Notes: generated by a model not told the origin, from the sequence alone. A stretch of DNA of 64,000 nucleotides from Hoplostethus atlanticus (GCA_034670405.1 JAXDDX010000054.1:1488001-1552000); one strand, 5' to 3'; shown: positions 25,201-39,900, counted from the first letter of the stretch. Numbers and translations: made by a program.

Positions 25201-28200
25201 AGGCAGTTATACACAATACATGGCTGTCTTCAGGAGCAACCCCAGCCTCGTTTTTAGACTTTATTACCAGTTCATGCAAATCAGAATCGACTCAAGCTGA
25301 GCTCACTACCTCTCAGCTGGATGACTAAGTCCGTGTCCAGCCGTGCCAAGGCGGATCATTATAGCAGGGTGGCTGATATTTCCCCCGTCATCTAGTGCTA
25401 TAGCGCGCAAATTGTTTTCTTTTCATCTGAGTGAGTGATCTCAGTCACGGCGGGAGGGATCCTTCTTTCATATCTGTGCTCAAAAAGTGAGACGGCAGGA
25501 GGGGGGGAAGGAATGTGAACCAGAGAAGGGAATGAATAACAAGAAAAATGGCTTCCTTTTGTCAGAGCCAACCGAAGAGTGGTAATCACATTTTACTGAT
25601 GCTGAATTAAATCAAGTTTTTGTTGATTGACGAAAGTTTTTCTTTTTCTCATATAACTGTATTGGCAACGTTAACAGGGTCACTGTTTCTGATAGTGGTA
25701 TTGTATTTAGTTCAGTGGTTATACATAGCTACTGCTTTCTGATGTAACAAAGCTTTGATTAAGCTCCATTATTTCTTCAGTATTTCAGCGCAATAGTCCC
25801 ATGTTTTTGTCTTATAATGGCCTATGCTCTTGTCTTTAAACTAGTAAAAATCCCCAAATCATATCGCATTGTTGTGACGTTATATTACCACATATTTTAT
25901 GTTCATACAACACTGTGCCCGTTTGTCCTCGTACAGGTGAGATCCGGATCGCGTTTGTCCTCTACAAACACATCGGGGTCTACCTTTCGACGGAGAATGC
26001 TAGCATGAAGCTGGGCAGCGAGGCCATGGCTACCAACTACTCTGTCATCGTCAATTCTCCGGTTATCACCGCTGCCATCAACAAGGACTCTAACAAAGTG
26101 TACCTCTCGGACCCGGTCATCTTCACCATCAGACATCTACAGGTCATTTTCTTTCTGTCTGTGTGTGTCTGTGAGCTGAGATGTTCGTCTTTGGATGTGC
26201 AAGAGAGCATTTAATGCACACACACACACACACACACACACTTTCTTGATAAGCCTTTCCATACATACAAGCCTTCCATACAAGCCCTTTCCTACAATTT
26301 TCTCTACCCCTGAAGCTCACCTAAAATCCCAAAGCAAGAAAAAGAAGTTCTTAGTATGAAGTTTGATTCAAAGAAGTGTCGTCAAAATAAATAGTGGAAA
26401 ACAAATTGCTCATAGGATGATTGTGGGGATGCATAGTCAATTCGTTTTTTATTAGTTTGAACAAATACCAACGTGGATGGCTGAACAAATATCAGTCCTA
26501 TATTGAGCCTCACTGGAGGCTGGTTAGTCATAGTGGGGAGTCGCGACATCTCCCCCTCGACTCCCATTATTTTCTCCACACCCGACTACCTTCGAAATAT
26601 GCCTATTTTGTCTGCGAACGGCGCCTTCAGCGATTATCAGGGAGGTTGAACAACCGTGAGAGAATTGCAGCGGTTCTTGTGTGTGTGGGAGGGAGGGAGG
26701 GAGGGAGGGACCTGGAAGGAAGCAACAACTGGAGAAAAACATGGCGCAAGAGAGAAAGAGGGAGAGAGAGTAAAAAAAGGATGAGAGCTTATGGCTGTCA
26801 AAATGAAATGGAGAGGGGAGGGCGGGGTGGGGTGATGTCAGGAGGCAGTTATTGCTGTGACTCACCTGCCTTAAGTATAATATGTAATTTGGACTGAAGA
26901 TTCGGCAATTTTACTGTTGGGGCACTGCCGTTTTTATACCCTTTTCCCGCTCAGGTGGACTAATCTTAATAAAACACAATTCCTGTACTGAATTCCTGTA
27001 TTCCTGCAGCTCCTTTCCCCATACAATACAAGGAGAATAAGGGAAGTTATCGTTTCAGTACCATAAACATATAAACATTCACATATACTATAGATTTAGT
27101 GTCCAACTGAATGTCAGCACAGATGACCCAGTCGTTACATGGAGTAGCTCACTACTGAGTGCATGCATTACACTATGTATTATACTTAGACTGCATGGAA
27201 GAGTTTGCCCTTCAAAATGAACATAAATTATGTGGAATCTGCTGTACTGAGCGTGGCTTCTTACCGTCGTCGCTCCCCACAGTTAAGTCCCCCTCAACCA
27301 TGAGGTTTTGGATCACCGGTCTTCTGGGATGATGCCTGTCCTCTAGTTATTGTTTCGCTTCCTCGCCTCACCACTTAATGGGACCAATCCAAGTCATTAA
27401 TAGGACGGAGGGTCATTCCGTCTGCTTGCCGCGGAAAACTTTACCTGGGGTTTTGCTGTGTGAAGGGTAAACTCAATCAGTGGCAGATTTCCATGTACAG
27501 AGGATAAACCGTATTAGTCTGATTTCCCACAGCGGTTGTGCGACTACGGAAAACCTCGTAGCTTCACATGTTTATTGAGACAAAGCATATTAATCTAACC
27601 TTGGAAGCTTAAAAGGATTGACTCTCTTTGTTTCGGAAGCCACAAAGCAATTGAGCTTGAGAGAGAAGCGGGGTTGATGTCTCTATCAGCAGTTTGTTTT
27701 GTCCTACTTGTGCGTTGTTACCCACACCAGTGTCTTGAATGACTTTTATAAAATTGCAAGTGAGATGGCGGGGAGGCGCTAGTCGTTAGGGCTGTAGCCT
27801 GGCGGAGACAGCGGTGGTGCCCATTAAACAGTGGGACAGTCCATTGTCACACAGCGAAAGTTAAAGAGAAAGGTCAAAAAACAATGAAAAACAGGCATGG
27901 TGCCACTTGATGCCGTATGACAGTAAAATCACCCCCGATTCACTTCAGAATGGATAGAGATTGCAATGGGAAAAAACATAAGCCTCTATTTTGAGGGCTT
28001 TTATTTTGAGGGCTGTAAGCAAGAAATGGAATATCTAAAGCTTCGAGATAAACTGCAATTACCACCATGTGCTTTCATTTAACCTGGCATGTGTTTTTTT
28101 TCTCCCATTTATTCCATTGTGTATCTCTCCACACACTAATTGCTGTGTTGTTTGACCTTTCACAGCAGTCTGAAGAGAACTTCAACCCCAATTGTTCGTT

Positions 28201-29530
28201 CTGGAGTTACTCCAAGCGCAGCATGACCGGGTTCTGGTCGACACAGGACTGCCGCTTGCTAGGCACCAACAGGACGCACACCACGTGCTCGTGCACCCAT
28301 CTGACCAATTTTGCTGTCCTCATGGCCCACGTGGAGGTCAAGGTAGGCCTGATCTTTTTTGGTTCTCTTAATGGATATGTTTTTTTCCCCCAAAGATGTG
28401 CTGTGTACCAAATGGAGTTGAAAGAAATGAAAATGGATTGATCCATGATGGTTTACCCCCCCCAGACCCACTCAATTCCAATATGGATAGCAGACAAGAA
28501 AAGCAAAAAGGTCCTGAATGTCTCATCTCTTTCATTGCTGATTGTCAATATATTTTGATATATTTTGTAGTTAAGTGGACAAAAGAGACTGATAACTGTT
28601 TTCTGACCTTCACAGCACTTTGCACACTGTCATTTTAAGTGCCTATAGTTACTCTAAACCTTGGTTCATACAGTTTTAGACGATGGCATTGTCAGTATGA
28701 AGTTTGTATTGACGGCATCCTTGCCCTCAAGTGTGTAAAGTGGTTGAAATGTATGATCGTCTCCAGTCTGCAGTTTTATTTGTGCATGCAGAAATCTGAG
28801 AGACAAAGCTACTGAGCTGCCTGTATACACTGTCTTGCTTGTCTAAAAAGCATTTTGAGTATTTCTCCAAGGCCTTATGAAAAAGCCCATGAATTATGGC
28901 ATGAGGGATATTGAATGACAAATATTTGTTTTAGAAATGTGGTGATAGGAAAACATTTACATCGCATGGTTCTCTCAGTGTACTGATGTTAAAAATATAA
29001 GAGTAAATATGAGATTGGTGCATTGTTTGTGTTGAGTAGTCATGAGTCGGTGGCATTGTTGTTGGAGGAAATGGGCAAAAAAAAAGATGAAAAGAAAAAG
29101 AGGGGTGGCGAGAGCGTACTGGATGGAAAAAGAGAAGGATAGAGAGAGAGGGAGAAAGAGCTGGATAGAGAGGCGTAGGAGAGGAGAATTGCTAGCAGGG
29201 GAGGAAGTTGTGCCGGTAGTTCTGATGGTGACAGACGGCTAAATTATTTCTGTCACAGGAAGTTTGAAGAGCTCACTGCTGACAGAGCAGAGTAGTTCTT
29301 GGTATCTTATGGCTTCTGTTCCTCCAGAGCCTCCCTTCTAAGTCAGCGTGGAAAAAGCACTCTGTAAGTGCCGTCCCAGTTGGCCCCCGGCCGCGAAACC
29401 ACAAGCCCTGACACCTTCCTTAAAGCACAGGTTCCCAACCACCGGGCCGTGGACCGGTGCCAGGCCGCGGTGCATTTGCTACCTGGCCGTGACAAGGCGG
29501 TGGTGGACTGTTGTCTTTTCTTTCAATTCG

Positions 29531-29561
<31 letters not shown>

Positions 29562-30889
29562 TTAGAAAAGCGAAATTATTTAACAATGTTCTGTAGCCAC
29601 TGTTATTCAATTAAAAAAAAAAATGGAAGAACAAATTACAAAGAACAAAGATTTGATTGGTCAGTTACGTCAGGTAGCTTCCCGTGGTGCACCTGTGGTC
29701 TAAAGACAAGAAGAAATAGATAATCTTAAACTTTTAAGGCTCAAATTAATAACACTAAACTACAGTTTTACTTTTATGGAATTATATTAGCCTGATACTG
29801 GGTACCCCCCCGGTCCTGTGAAATCTTTGTGCACTGTGGTCCAGTCCGTAATAAAAAGGTTGGGAACTCCTGCCTTAAAGGACTACACCAACCTTTTGGA
29901 AAATTGGCCCATTGGCCAATTTACCCTTTATGTGATGAGAGGATTGTCAGAAAAAAACAACACCAAGTCTGGATTACTAAAAGGTCTTGTCTTCTTACCT
30001 TAGATAATGCTAGTTGCCTACAGGCACTTAACACACTGTATGCTAACATGTTAGCATGTGCACAGAGCAGAGTACTCCTATCGTAACATGTAAAAGGTAA
30101 TGTGGCAGACCTGCAGAGCTGGCCAGTCATGTTGGAGCTGAAAAGCGACTGGCAGCTTTGTCTTTCCAGCTGGGTCTTAACCCTGCCAGGGGCACCGTTC
30201 CTTCTGTCCAGCAGGACTGGCCAGCTCTCCAGGTCTGCCACAGGTAGGTTGACCAATAAGCCATTTTACCTAAAAAAGTCAGTGTAACCTCCCCTCCTTC
30301 CCTCAGTCTTTATCTCTCTCTTGTCTCTCGCACATACACAGTGCACAATCACACAAAGAAAGCATGCACACATTCATTTACAGAGTCATCCAGTTACACA
30401 GATGTCGTATGGTTTTATATTACGCACATGCACACACATACACTACTTCTAGCTAGTAAGAGTCACTGTTTGTCACTCAGCTGCATGACTTTTGGACCTA
30501 CTAAGCTCTCTGCAGGGCTCAAGCCGAGTCTGGAATAGAGAGGGAGCACCGAAGAATGGGGGCCTTCACAGAATGAAAGGAGAGGAGAAAAAAAGAGGAA
30601 GGCAGTAAAAGGACCGCTTTCAGTCAAGCCAGTATCTAACATTTTGGAAACCCTAGGATGCTTGTGGTGCTGCATTCACTGGAGGAAAGTGGACAGTAGT
30701 TACACCCCTAATTCTGAGTGATAGCTTTTTTTCCCCCCCACCCCTATTCTTTATATTTCCACCTGGATGGTATAAAGGCAGCTTGTTGGAAGGTGCCACT
30801 GAATGGTAGATACGGAGGTATTTTATTTGACAAACTGTCACAGTGTTGTATCTGAGAACACAAAGTGAATGGAGGGAAAGTGGGAGTAA

Positions 30890-30921
<32 letters not shown>

Positions 30922-33900
30922 AATTCCACAAATTGTAGTGACCGTGTGTTTTTGTCTCCATGGCAACAAAACATACCAGTACGCATCTCTGCATTGTTAT
31001 TACTCATTACCCAATAGATTATACTCTAACCTTGTTTATTTCTCAGTGGCATCGCAGAAAACAGATAGGCAAGCTATAATTACAGTCTGTCTTTGGAGGA
31101 CAGAGCCCCGCTATCACCATCATCTTTCATCTCGTTGTATTTTTGGCCAGTGGGTAGCGCGCCCATTCTGCGGGAATAATGATACTGTTATATTCAAAGA
31201 TCTTTATGTTCAACCTAATAAGCTGTCATCTATATCACGCTTGTATCTCACTGTTGCTTTTTAGCACCAGGTTGTGATTGCACTCAAAGTACCGAATGCT
31301 TTGTGCAGATTACAAGTGACAAAATGTTCCTACTTGGCCGTGTGACATTATGAACACTGTCACTTTTGTCCTTGACTGGCATTTGAACTCGCTGGTCCTG
31401 GATATGCAGCTTTAACACAATGTTACTGAGCAGAATTTGAGATGTAATTTTATAGTTCACATCATTGCCTTCTGAAGAAATCCTACCAGTGCAACCGAAA
31501 ATGCATCCTATTTTCAGGCTTTGATTGTCTCTGTAGCACACTTTGCAAAGGGCACATGATGCAACGTGGAAATAATAAGCATTATACTGTACAACAAGCA
31601 AAGGCACATTACGCATTGTGCTATACAGCCTTTAACCATCTATCACATTGAGTTCAGAGTTACCCAAACTTCAGATCTTCCAAGTTATTACTGAGAAAAC
31701 CTTCAAGCCTTTGAGACCAAACATTTGTTAAACAAACTACGAGCTGCCTTTTAATAATGCGTGCCATCTACACAGTTCCTTTCATGACTGGAAACTTTGC
31801 CAGTTATTATTATTCATATGGAACCTTTTGAATTTCAGTATATGTGATTGTTAGACATGCTCAGCGGGGGGAGATACTCAGGCAAACTCGACAGCCTGTG
31901 TCTCTCTCCGGGATTAATTACGTTTGAAGTCAATTATCACCTTTCTGAACTCACCATAAATCTTTGATCTGTGCGCAGAGAGAAGAAAATCATTCAGGTT
32001 GCCCTTCAGAAATGTTCTAAAGGCTGTAGTGCATTTTTGTTTCATACATTGCAGCATTGTTGTGAATCGTGGATGAAAAAAAGTTCAGCGCCTTGAGCGT
32101 TTCTAAAGTAACGACCTTAACTGAACAACCAAATTATCGTACACGGTTGTGACATCTTTTTCAAGTTCAGACTCATAGGAGCACAGAAATGTCAAATGAC
32201 TTAATTGTGCCTCTCCCTCTCAGGGACACACCTACCCACACAATATCTGTCAGAAACAGGGGATCAAGGTACCTGCCATTGAGATAATCACAAAGGGATC
32301 GTGCTGTCACTGTCTATGCCACACTGTTTGGTGAGCCTCCCATTGACTGCTAATGTGAGCTCTCCGCGGGGCGAGCTGCTGCTTTTTGACTTATTCTGCA
32401 AACCAAATGAAGGACTGCCGTTGGGCCAGAAACAAATTAAACTATACTTGCAGATGGCAGCTGTGCGTTAGAGATTTCGTCACTTTTCTATCTTTTAGAA
32501 AAGATTTGCCAATGACGTTGTGGAGGGAGTGATGTAAGTGGGTGTACTTTGAAGTGACTTTGCAAAGAACGTTGACAAGTCTAACCCCCAGCTGTTCTGT
32601 TGTTGAGCCTCGAGACATCTGCGATTAAGGATGGTGGAAATGTATTGACGTGCTACGGAAATAAATTCCTTCTGTTGAACTGCATATTCAAAGAGTGGAT
32701 TTAGCGATTTCCAAAGGTAGTGACAACTCACTCCAACTTGTTAGAACAAGCCGACACTTCCACTTGAAGCCACATGAACCTTTGAAAGGTCATATTCTCT
32801 ATTTACCAATGACCTACATATGATTTGACAGTTTTGGTTATGTCATCTTGCTTTTGATGTACAGATGAGCCTCTTTGTTGTATAAACCTAGCTGTCTAAT
32901 TTAGTCCAACTGCTCTTTGATAGATACAGGAATACATTGCTGGAGACTCAACAACAAAGGTCAGAGAGATACCAGGGGCAATATTTCACCAGTGTCTGCT
33001 TTAAACTTCCCTAATGGCTCAAGCCCACTCAAGCTGCTAAGGCAACTGCTCCATATTGAACCGCCTCCTTTGAATTTAAGCCTGTCATTTGTGAAGATAG
33101 CCAGGGGGTATTGTGAAAGAACCTTTTAAATATGGGTTAGAGCACTAGCCCCAGCTCAAGAAAGATAGACCTGCTCTGATCCCACCTCCAGGCCATTATT
33201 TAGGTATTAGATGTGTGTGCTGGGATGGGCCCCAGGGAGGGATTGAACCACTGTTAAGTGGCACTATTCCCGACAGACCAGTAAGTATAAATCAATGGTA
33301 CGTTCCACTGGATGATGGAAGGCGTGATATTTGGACACCATTCGTCACTGTCCTAATAGAACATCTCCACTGGCACCATCAGACAGCAGCTATGATGGGC
33401 AAGGACAGTCAAATGCCAAAAAATAAAAAGGTTCAAAATAATACATCTACATGGATATGTTGAAAGTGCAGAAGACTGAGGCCACATTGACAGGCATAGC
33501 AATTGCAAGTTCCACTCAGGCACTATATCATAGTTATTGTAGCCTAGAACACAGTGCGACAACATTAGGTGCTTGGGCTGAATGTCAACTCCCACCATGC
33601 AGCTGGAATCCCTCCCACGGCCCTTTTAAACATGACAAATTTGCCAGGAGGCCTGATTCATATGCCTTCTCCGCGACTGCTCCTCATCCCTGTGCAGATC
33701 ATAAATCCTTGGTCATACTGTAGGTGAACTTGCCACACGGCTCCCCGCAGTGGGGCACTACCCGTTAGCACCACTGTCTGGTCTACCCAACCATATTTCA
33801 TGAGTCAAAGCATCTATAGAGGCATATGGGCAGATTTATGCCTTTTAATTGGATTGGCTTCATGGACCCATGCTGAGAGCGGTTCTTTGAGGTATAAAGG

Positions 33901-36900
33901 ATTGAAGCTCTGTGCTTCTCTCCACTGGTTCACCCCCTTAGGCATTTCTAAGAACTGGTTAAGGAGATTTGGCTTTGAACACAAAATGTTCTGGTAATTA
34001 AGTATATATTATGTGATGTAAGGTTCAGATGGCTTGACTGGAATGGCCAGAGTGTGTAACACAGCATGCTGTTGTCATGTCTACTCTTTCTCCTCAAACT
34101 GCCTGGCTGCCCAGAAACCTTATTTTGTGCTACACACAAGCAGATCAGAGGCAAAGCCAATCTCCTCAGGCATCCGTCTGGAATGAAAAATATGTGTGTT
34201 TAAGAAATAAGAAAAAGAAACGTGGGACAGAAAGATTGGAAGACAAATCGAATGTGCACAAACGCGGCACGCCCCAGTAAGTAACATGTACGCTGTATGA
34301 CTTGGCAGCCCCTGCGACACGGCGAGTGAATTTCAGAGCAAATTACGTCTGCCCGCTTTAGAGACCCCTATACCGGTTCCCACCGTGGAGGCTTGTCAAT
34401 GTGAGGTTAGGTGCAGAGGCTCTGCCGACGACATAATTTGCCATCCTGCCTGGTCAGAGCCCCCAGTAAAAGCGAACTTTCAGGAGAGACGTTGCGGCTA
34501 GTGATGTCTCCACCTCCCAGAACAAAGAAATCATTCTGCAGTAAATCCATCACCCAGGTGTGGATACACTCCCCGCGTTTCTCTCCTGGTTTCTTTCGCT
34601 CTGTCTCTCCCTGTTTCTCTCTCTCTGTTTCTTTCGCCTTCTCTTTCTCTCTGACCCAGCGCTCTCCGATTGAAGGTGAGATTGTGATGGATAGAGCCTG
34701 CAGCCGTTGCACAGTTCCCCAGCCCAAGAGACCTAAGGGTCCCCTCACAACACGCTGCAGCTAGTACCACCCACCGCATCGATGCCTCTGTGATGCAGTG
34801 GACTGAGAACAGACATATGTGTCACATGCGCACACACCTACAGTGCATAAAAGCACAAACATCGACATCTGTTGCCACCCACTGCGTAGGCACCCTTCTA
34901 ATGTAGGGTACCGAAATCAGCCTAACTTTCATATAGACAGACACACTACACTCTACGTAGCGTCTTGCCGCCACCCCCCCGACGTATACACAATGGCTCA
35001 TCAGGCAGGAAAATCAAAAGTGCTCTCCCCAGACTCAAGGAGCGCTGCGGCTGTTATTGTACCAGAGCCCCTTAATGATCAGCATCTGTTCCTCTCTTGC
35101 TGCTAGCATTAGCTGAGCCTTTTCTTTGATACTTCATACCCCACGTTTACTCACTCTTCCTCACTTGACTGGGGGGAAAGAGGGGGGAAAAAAAAACCAT
35201 TCATGCCCCCTGCCCCCTACAGGAAATACTGCTGACTATGGTCAAAATGTGATTTAACGTGGTGCTTTTTTTTTTCAACGTAAGCAAATATTTTCTTGGG
35301 TATATCCTATACTATAGCTCCAAGTCATACATTATTTGCTAGAGGATAAGAAAGTATACAAGCCTTTGATATCAAAAAGGCAGAACTGTACTCAGAACTA
35401 TCTCTGACAGTTCATGTACATGTCACTGTTTGATGTTTGCACAGTTAAGGGCAATGTTAGCATAGCTTTGTTCACCTGTGCTGCTTCTAACAGGATGGCA
35501 GTGCTAATTAACTGTCTGGCTTATTATGTGTAACTTTTCCATGTTGTCACTTGTTTGATCTTCATTAGCATTCAGGCATAGTCATGTCATAAAATCTCAA
35601 GTTCCACCCACACAGTACTTGAGTCCCAGCAGGGATGACAGTCAGCTGGAAGGCGGTTGCCAGATTCTTTAAAATACCCCCCCCGCCCCCCCTCTCCTCC
35701 TTATTTTAAGTCAATGCCCAGCGGACTGAGAAAGAGGACAATTCCTTCGGGAAATTAGGGAGTGTCAGGAGCTGACCAAAGTGTTTGGGTGCAGTAATTA
35801 TGTTAAGTTAATAAAACAAGATGTCGCTCTCTGATGCTTTATTCCCATGTTTTACACACAGAAGGCACATAAGCGCGTGTCATGTTTTCAGCCTCTATCT
35901 TGGCGTCTTGAAGTCTTTTCTTCCCCCCACGATAACATCATTCAGTTGTTTGCTGCTTGAGAATTATCAGATAATGACAATGTATTACCGAATGCCAGAT
36001 GTGACTTGCGCTGAGACTCTGTGCACATCTGTTTTTGGCTGTGTCAAGTGAAATCTTTTGGAGAATTTTTGAACATTTTGCTGATCAGGAAAAACAGACT
36101 TGAGGCCTTCTACTTGCCTAATGACAAACATATAACTTATTTAACTGGAATTCTTAGACGTTATTAGACAAGCATGTGTGAGTACTATCTTCCCCCTTGC
36201 AGGTTCTGATGTGGGTTTTAACATATCTGCTTTTCATAAAGCACGTATGAGTACCCATTTTACAAACGCTGCTATTTCAGGGTGTATTGCCTTCCGCAGC
36301 TTTCTTCGAAGTAGCCCTTTGTGCACTCGGCTTTTATGGGTTGATGTAAATTCTGTTTCAAGGCTGCAGTGGAATCACTGTTGATCCTTATCTCCTGTAA
36401 AGCCACGTATTTATCGTCGGCAGAACACTTTAGTGCCTGGATCTGTCTGTGGTGGCAAATTACTGTTTGAAAAGAGAAAATTATCTAAGAGCAACCATGA
36501 AAGTCATTCACTATGTTGGTGGTTTGATTGTATTCCTATTGTTTTGGACTCAGACACCTGCGGCCCTTTGGGCTGTTCACCTTGTTCCCTTACAAAAAAG
36601 AAACAATCGGAAGCATTTTAGATTCATTCATACTAACTAATTCATGATTCATATCTGCCACCTGTGGCTCGCTGTGTCGGGTTTTATTGGAGGGTTGAGT
36701 GAATGCTTAAAGAAATTGATGTTTTGCTGTTGGAATGGTGGTTTTCTTTTTATAATAGTTATGTTGTTATCTATTAATTGCTGCTATTGTACAACTGAAA
36801 CACATTCATGCACTTTCTATTCATCAAGTACATTATGTTTCTAGGCACACTAATTATAGTAATACTTCCAAAGCCCGTTTTCCTCTGACATTGCTTTAGT

Positions 36901-39900
36901 AACTAACAATATATGGATAGTCACTGTCTGCACCATCTTCCTCAAGTTTCATGAACATTCATTGCTCTAAGTTGGACCATCTGGCCGTTGCTGACCACTT
37001 TCTCTCGTCACCTCTCTTATAGAACACAGATCCTGTTCATGACATGCTGCTGGATGTTATTACTTGGGTGGGCATCCTGCTGTCGCTGGTCTGCCTGCTC
37101 ATCAGCCTCTTCACCTTTTGCTTCTTCCGGGGCCTCCAGAGTGACCGCAATACCATCCACAAGAACCTCTGCATCAGCCTCTTCATCGCCGAGTCCCTGT
37201 TCCTGGTTGGGATCAATCGGGGCGACCAGCCGGTAAGACTAACCCTTTTCGTGGAGAGATGTCGTACTGATTGTACAAAAACGCAATCTGGACCTGCACT
37301 GGAGTTAAGGAAATGGAATTATATAACATTTATGCAATTAGATTTTCTTACCCACCCATGGGATTAATGGAAGTTCATACAGGATTCAATTTCCCGGCCC
37401 TAACTGGAGCATGGATGGGAACATTTTTTTTATAGTTTGTTTTATTTTCATTGTTTTATTCAGTGATTCAGTAGAGCTAAGGGGCTATTCAGGTCTCTCA
37501 AAACCCATGATATCAAGAGGGTTAAGTGAAGCTAAGAAAGCCAAAGCAAAGGATTTTCCAAATGCAAAACAATGCCATATGACCATGACCTGGCCCTTTT
37601 AACTCCTACGCTCATATTTCCCAATTCCTCCATGAACAAATGAGTTAATAGTGTTCAAGTCCCAAGTTATGACTTTTAAGCAGTGTGTCTCAGTCTTTCT
37701 GATCTTCTGACAGAAGAGGAGGAAAGCATTATCATTTAAAAGCAGTGCGCTCTCTGCGACGGTGCTCTGACAATTTGGTGATGAAAGAGAACAGTCCAGT
37801 TCTGCCACAAAAGCTCCTCCCAAGAGAAAACTGATGTCCTTGTGCGGGAGGTGCAGAATCGTCACGAGGAAATACGCAGTCTAGTTAACCAATCAGCCTT
37901 TTATGAAGAAAAACGTGTACGGAGATATTGAAATTCCTTGAATGTTATTCTCTGTGTGTTTGCCGCATACTGACAGTTCTATGTTTCGGTAACAATCATT
38001 CGATTTTCCTGCTTGAGGGATTAATATCAAAGTCAAATTGGGCCGACATATCATCCATAAAAAGGGTTTGTAGTCTTTTGAATAGGACCTTTTCATGCGT
38101 GCATCACTTACAACATACAAACACGCCTGCGCTTTTGTCGTGATCTGAGCAGGCGGGTGACACAATCCGTAATCCTTGACACCAAAATTGCATTACGCTC
38201 ACTGATCTTTACTGACACGCCCCCTCAAGTTCATGGCGTGTCACCAAAATACCCAACGGGCGCAGGCAAGATAAAAAAAACAACTAAAAAAAACAACTTG
38301 TGTGGGCCCGAACAGAAATCTCACTTCACAAAGCGCCACCATCCACTGTCATTAAAATAGAGCCCCTTATTTTTGAGAGGAAGCCTGAAATATTTTAGGA
38401 AGATGTAACTTTGGACGTCGCGTCATGCTGTGAGTGGTACTTCCCAGTGAGTCCCAGTGGCCCAGAACTTAATGTGCTTCTGCCTGGCTCATTGAGACGA
38501 AAGATTGAGAGAAAATAATTGGATGCTTTTTATATTCAACAAACGTTCCCTCCTTGGGTGTACAGATGCAGACACACAAAAGTACACTTACATACTCACA
38601 CACACACACACACACATGTGCACGCAACACACTCACTCACTTGGACTCCCACAGTCTCTCTGTTTTTCCTCTCCGTTGTTGTACATAAACTCACTGGCAC
38701 ACACACACACACGCGCTTATCCAATCACCCCTTGTGCCATCCATAGAGCTACCAGACCCCCGACTTGGTGCCGTTAGCTAATTTGTAAAAGCTCCAGATA
38801 ATCTGGATTTGGCCAATCAATACTACCAACCCTCTTCTTTAATGGCTTCAGTTGGATGGCATTACTTTCCTCTAGGAGCTCAGCTGTGGTAGCAGGTGGA
38901 TGCATGCTGTCACCGCACAGTCACCGCCAAGTGTGTGTGTGTGTGTGCATGTCTGTGTATGCGCATGTCACTCATACCATAGACAAGTGTGGAGTCGTTA
39001 TATACGGGAGGAGTTTCACCTACAGATTGTCTCAAGCAGTCATTTTGGCTCGCTAATGAGGAAAAGTACACGGTTAGCTTTGCTCTCTTAGAAAAAAAGT
39101 AGGAGTGGTTGTGAATTTAATTAGCGCTCTGAGCACCGCTGGAGCACCACCACTGTTTATATTTTATTTTTTAATTGGCCTCTACCAATACCAGATTGGT
39201 CCATGCAAACAGTCCACACATATTTTCAGTTTCAGTGCGTACAAATTATGATAAATTCAAATAATAATATTCAGGGGAGAAATAAATGATCATTAATTGG
39301 AATGCTAATCTACATGTGGTTATGCAACTAAAAATCTTATTGTTTAAAAGGATAAAAATCTACCACCAATTCTTAAGTCAATTGTGGGTGAGCTATGCAA
39401 GGACATTTCAAACTTCTCATGTTTTTTTTATTTCATGCTATCACAAAAAAATATTTGTTTTGCTCTGGAAATATCAATATCAGTACTGGACCCCAAAATC
39501 ATGGGCCTTAGTTTAAAATTGGCAAAGCTACTTCACTATAAACCTAAAGATTATGCCATGGCCCTACACTTTTCCCTTCCATAACATTTTATGGATGTGA
39601 TTCACAGCCCAACTCAAAGATCATTCTCCTGGACTGCAATTAATGTCCACTCAACCTTTTAGGTATTTAATTGAATCCATTTCAGTGACAAAATACCCCA
39701 GTTATGTTCAATTGTGCCAATAATTAGATCAATCCATGGAAGTACTGTATCATATTCTTGTGTGTGTGCGCGCACGCAAGCATCCATTCGGGTGCTTACC
39801 TGTGTCTTCATCGCCTCCTGCACATGCAAGTGTGTAACTACAGTGTGGTATAACAATAAGGTCCAAATGGCCCTTGGACCGTTGATTTCAGTTCTTCGTA

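Larger units (their letters stand above)
24451..25936 (+). other. Intron F-G
   Basis: This is a 1.5-kb phase-1 intron. It contains a dispersed fish repeat with a 33-bp minisatellite at 24702-25028. Nothing else was recognised. Confidence 0.8.
26143..28165 (+). other. Intron G-H
   Basis: This is a 2.0-kb phase-0 intron with a CA microsatellite at 26217-26241 and a GGGA array at 26687-26710. No other feature was recognised. Confidence 0.8.
28343..37022 (+). other. Intron H-I
   Basis: At 8.7 kb this is the longest intron in the window (phase 0). It holds a hAT-type element (29426-29872), a 34-bp inverted repeat (30101-30242) and a GA tract (30889-30921). The rest shows no recognisable gene or exon on either strand. 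Confidence 0.8.

Noticed and set aside
26421-26897. 158-residue open frame on the + strand
   Set aside because: It crosses the GGGA array and AG-rich DNA and has low-complexity Arg/Gly/Glu content. No domain and no splice relation to the receptor exons.
29042-29242. Lys/Arg/Glu-rich short open frame
   Set aside because: It is the product of AG-rich simple sequence, not a gene.
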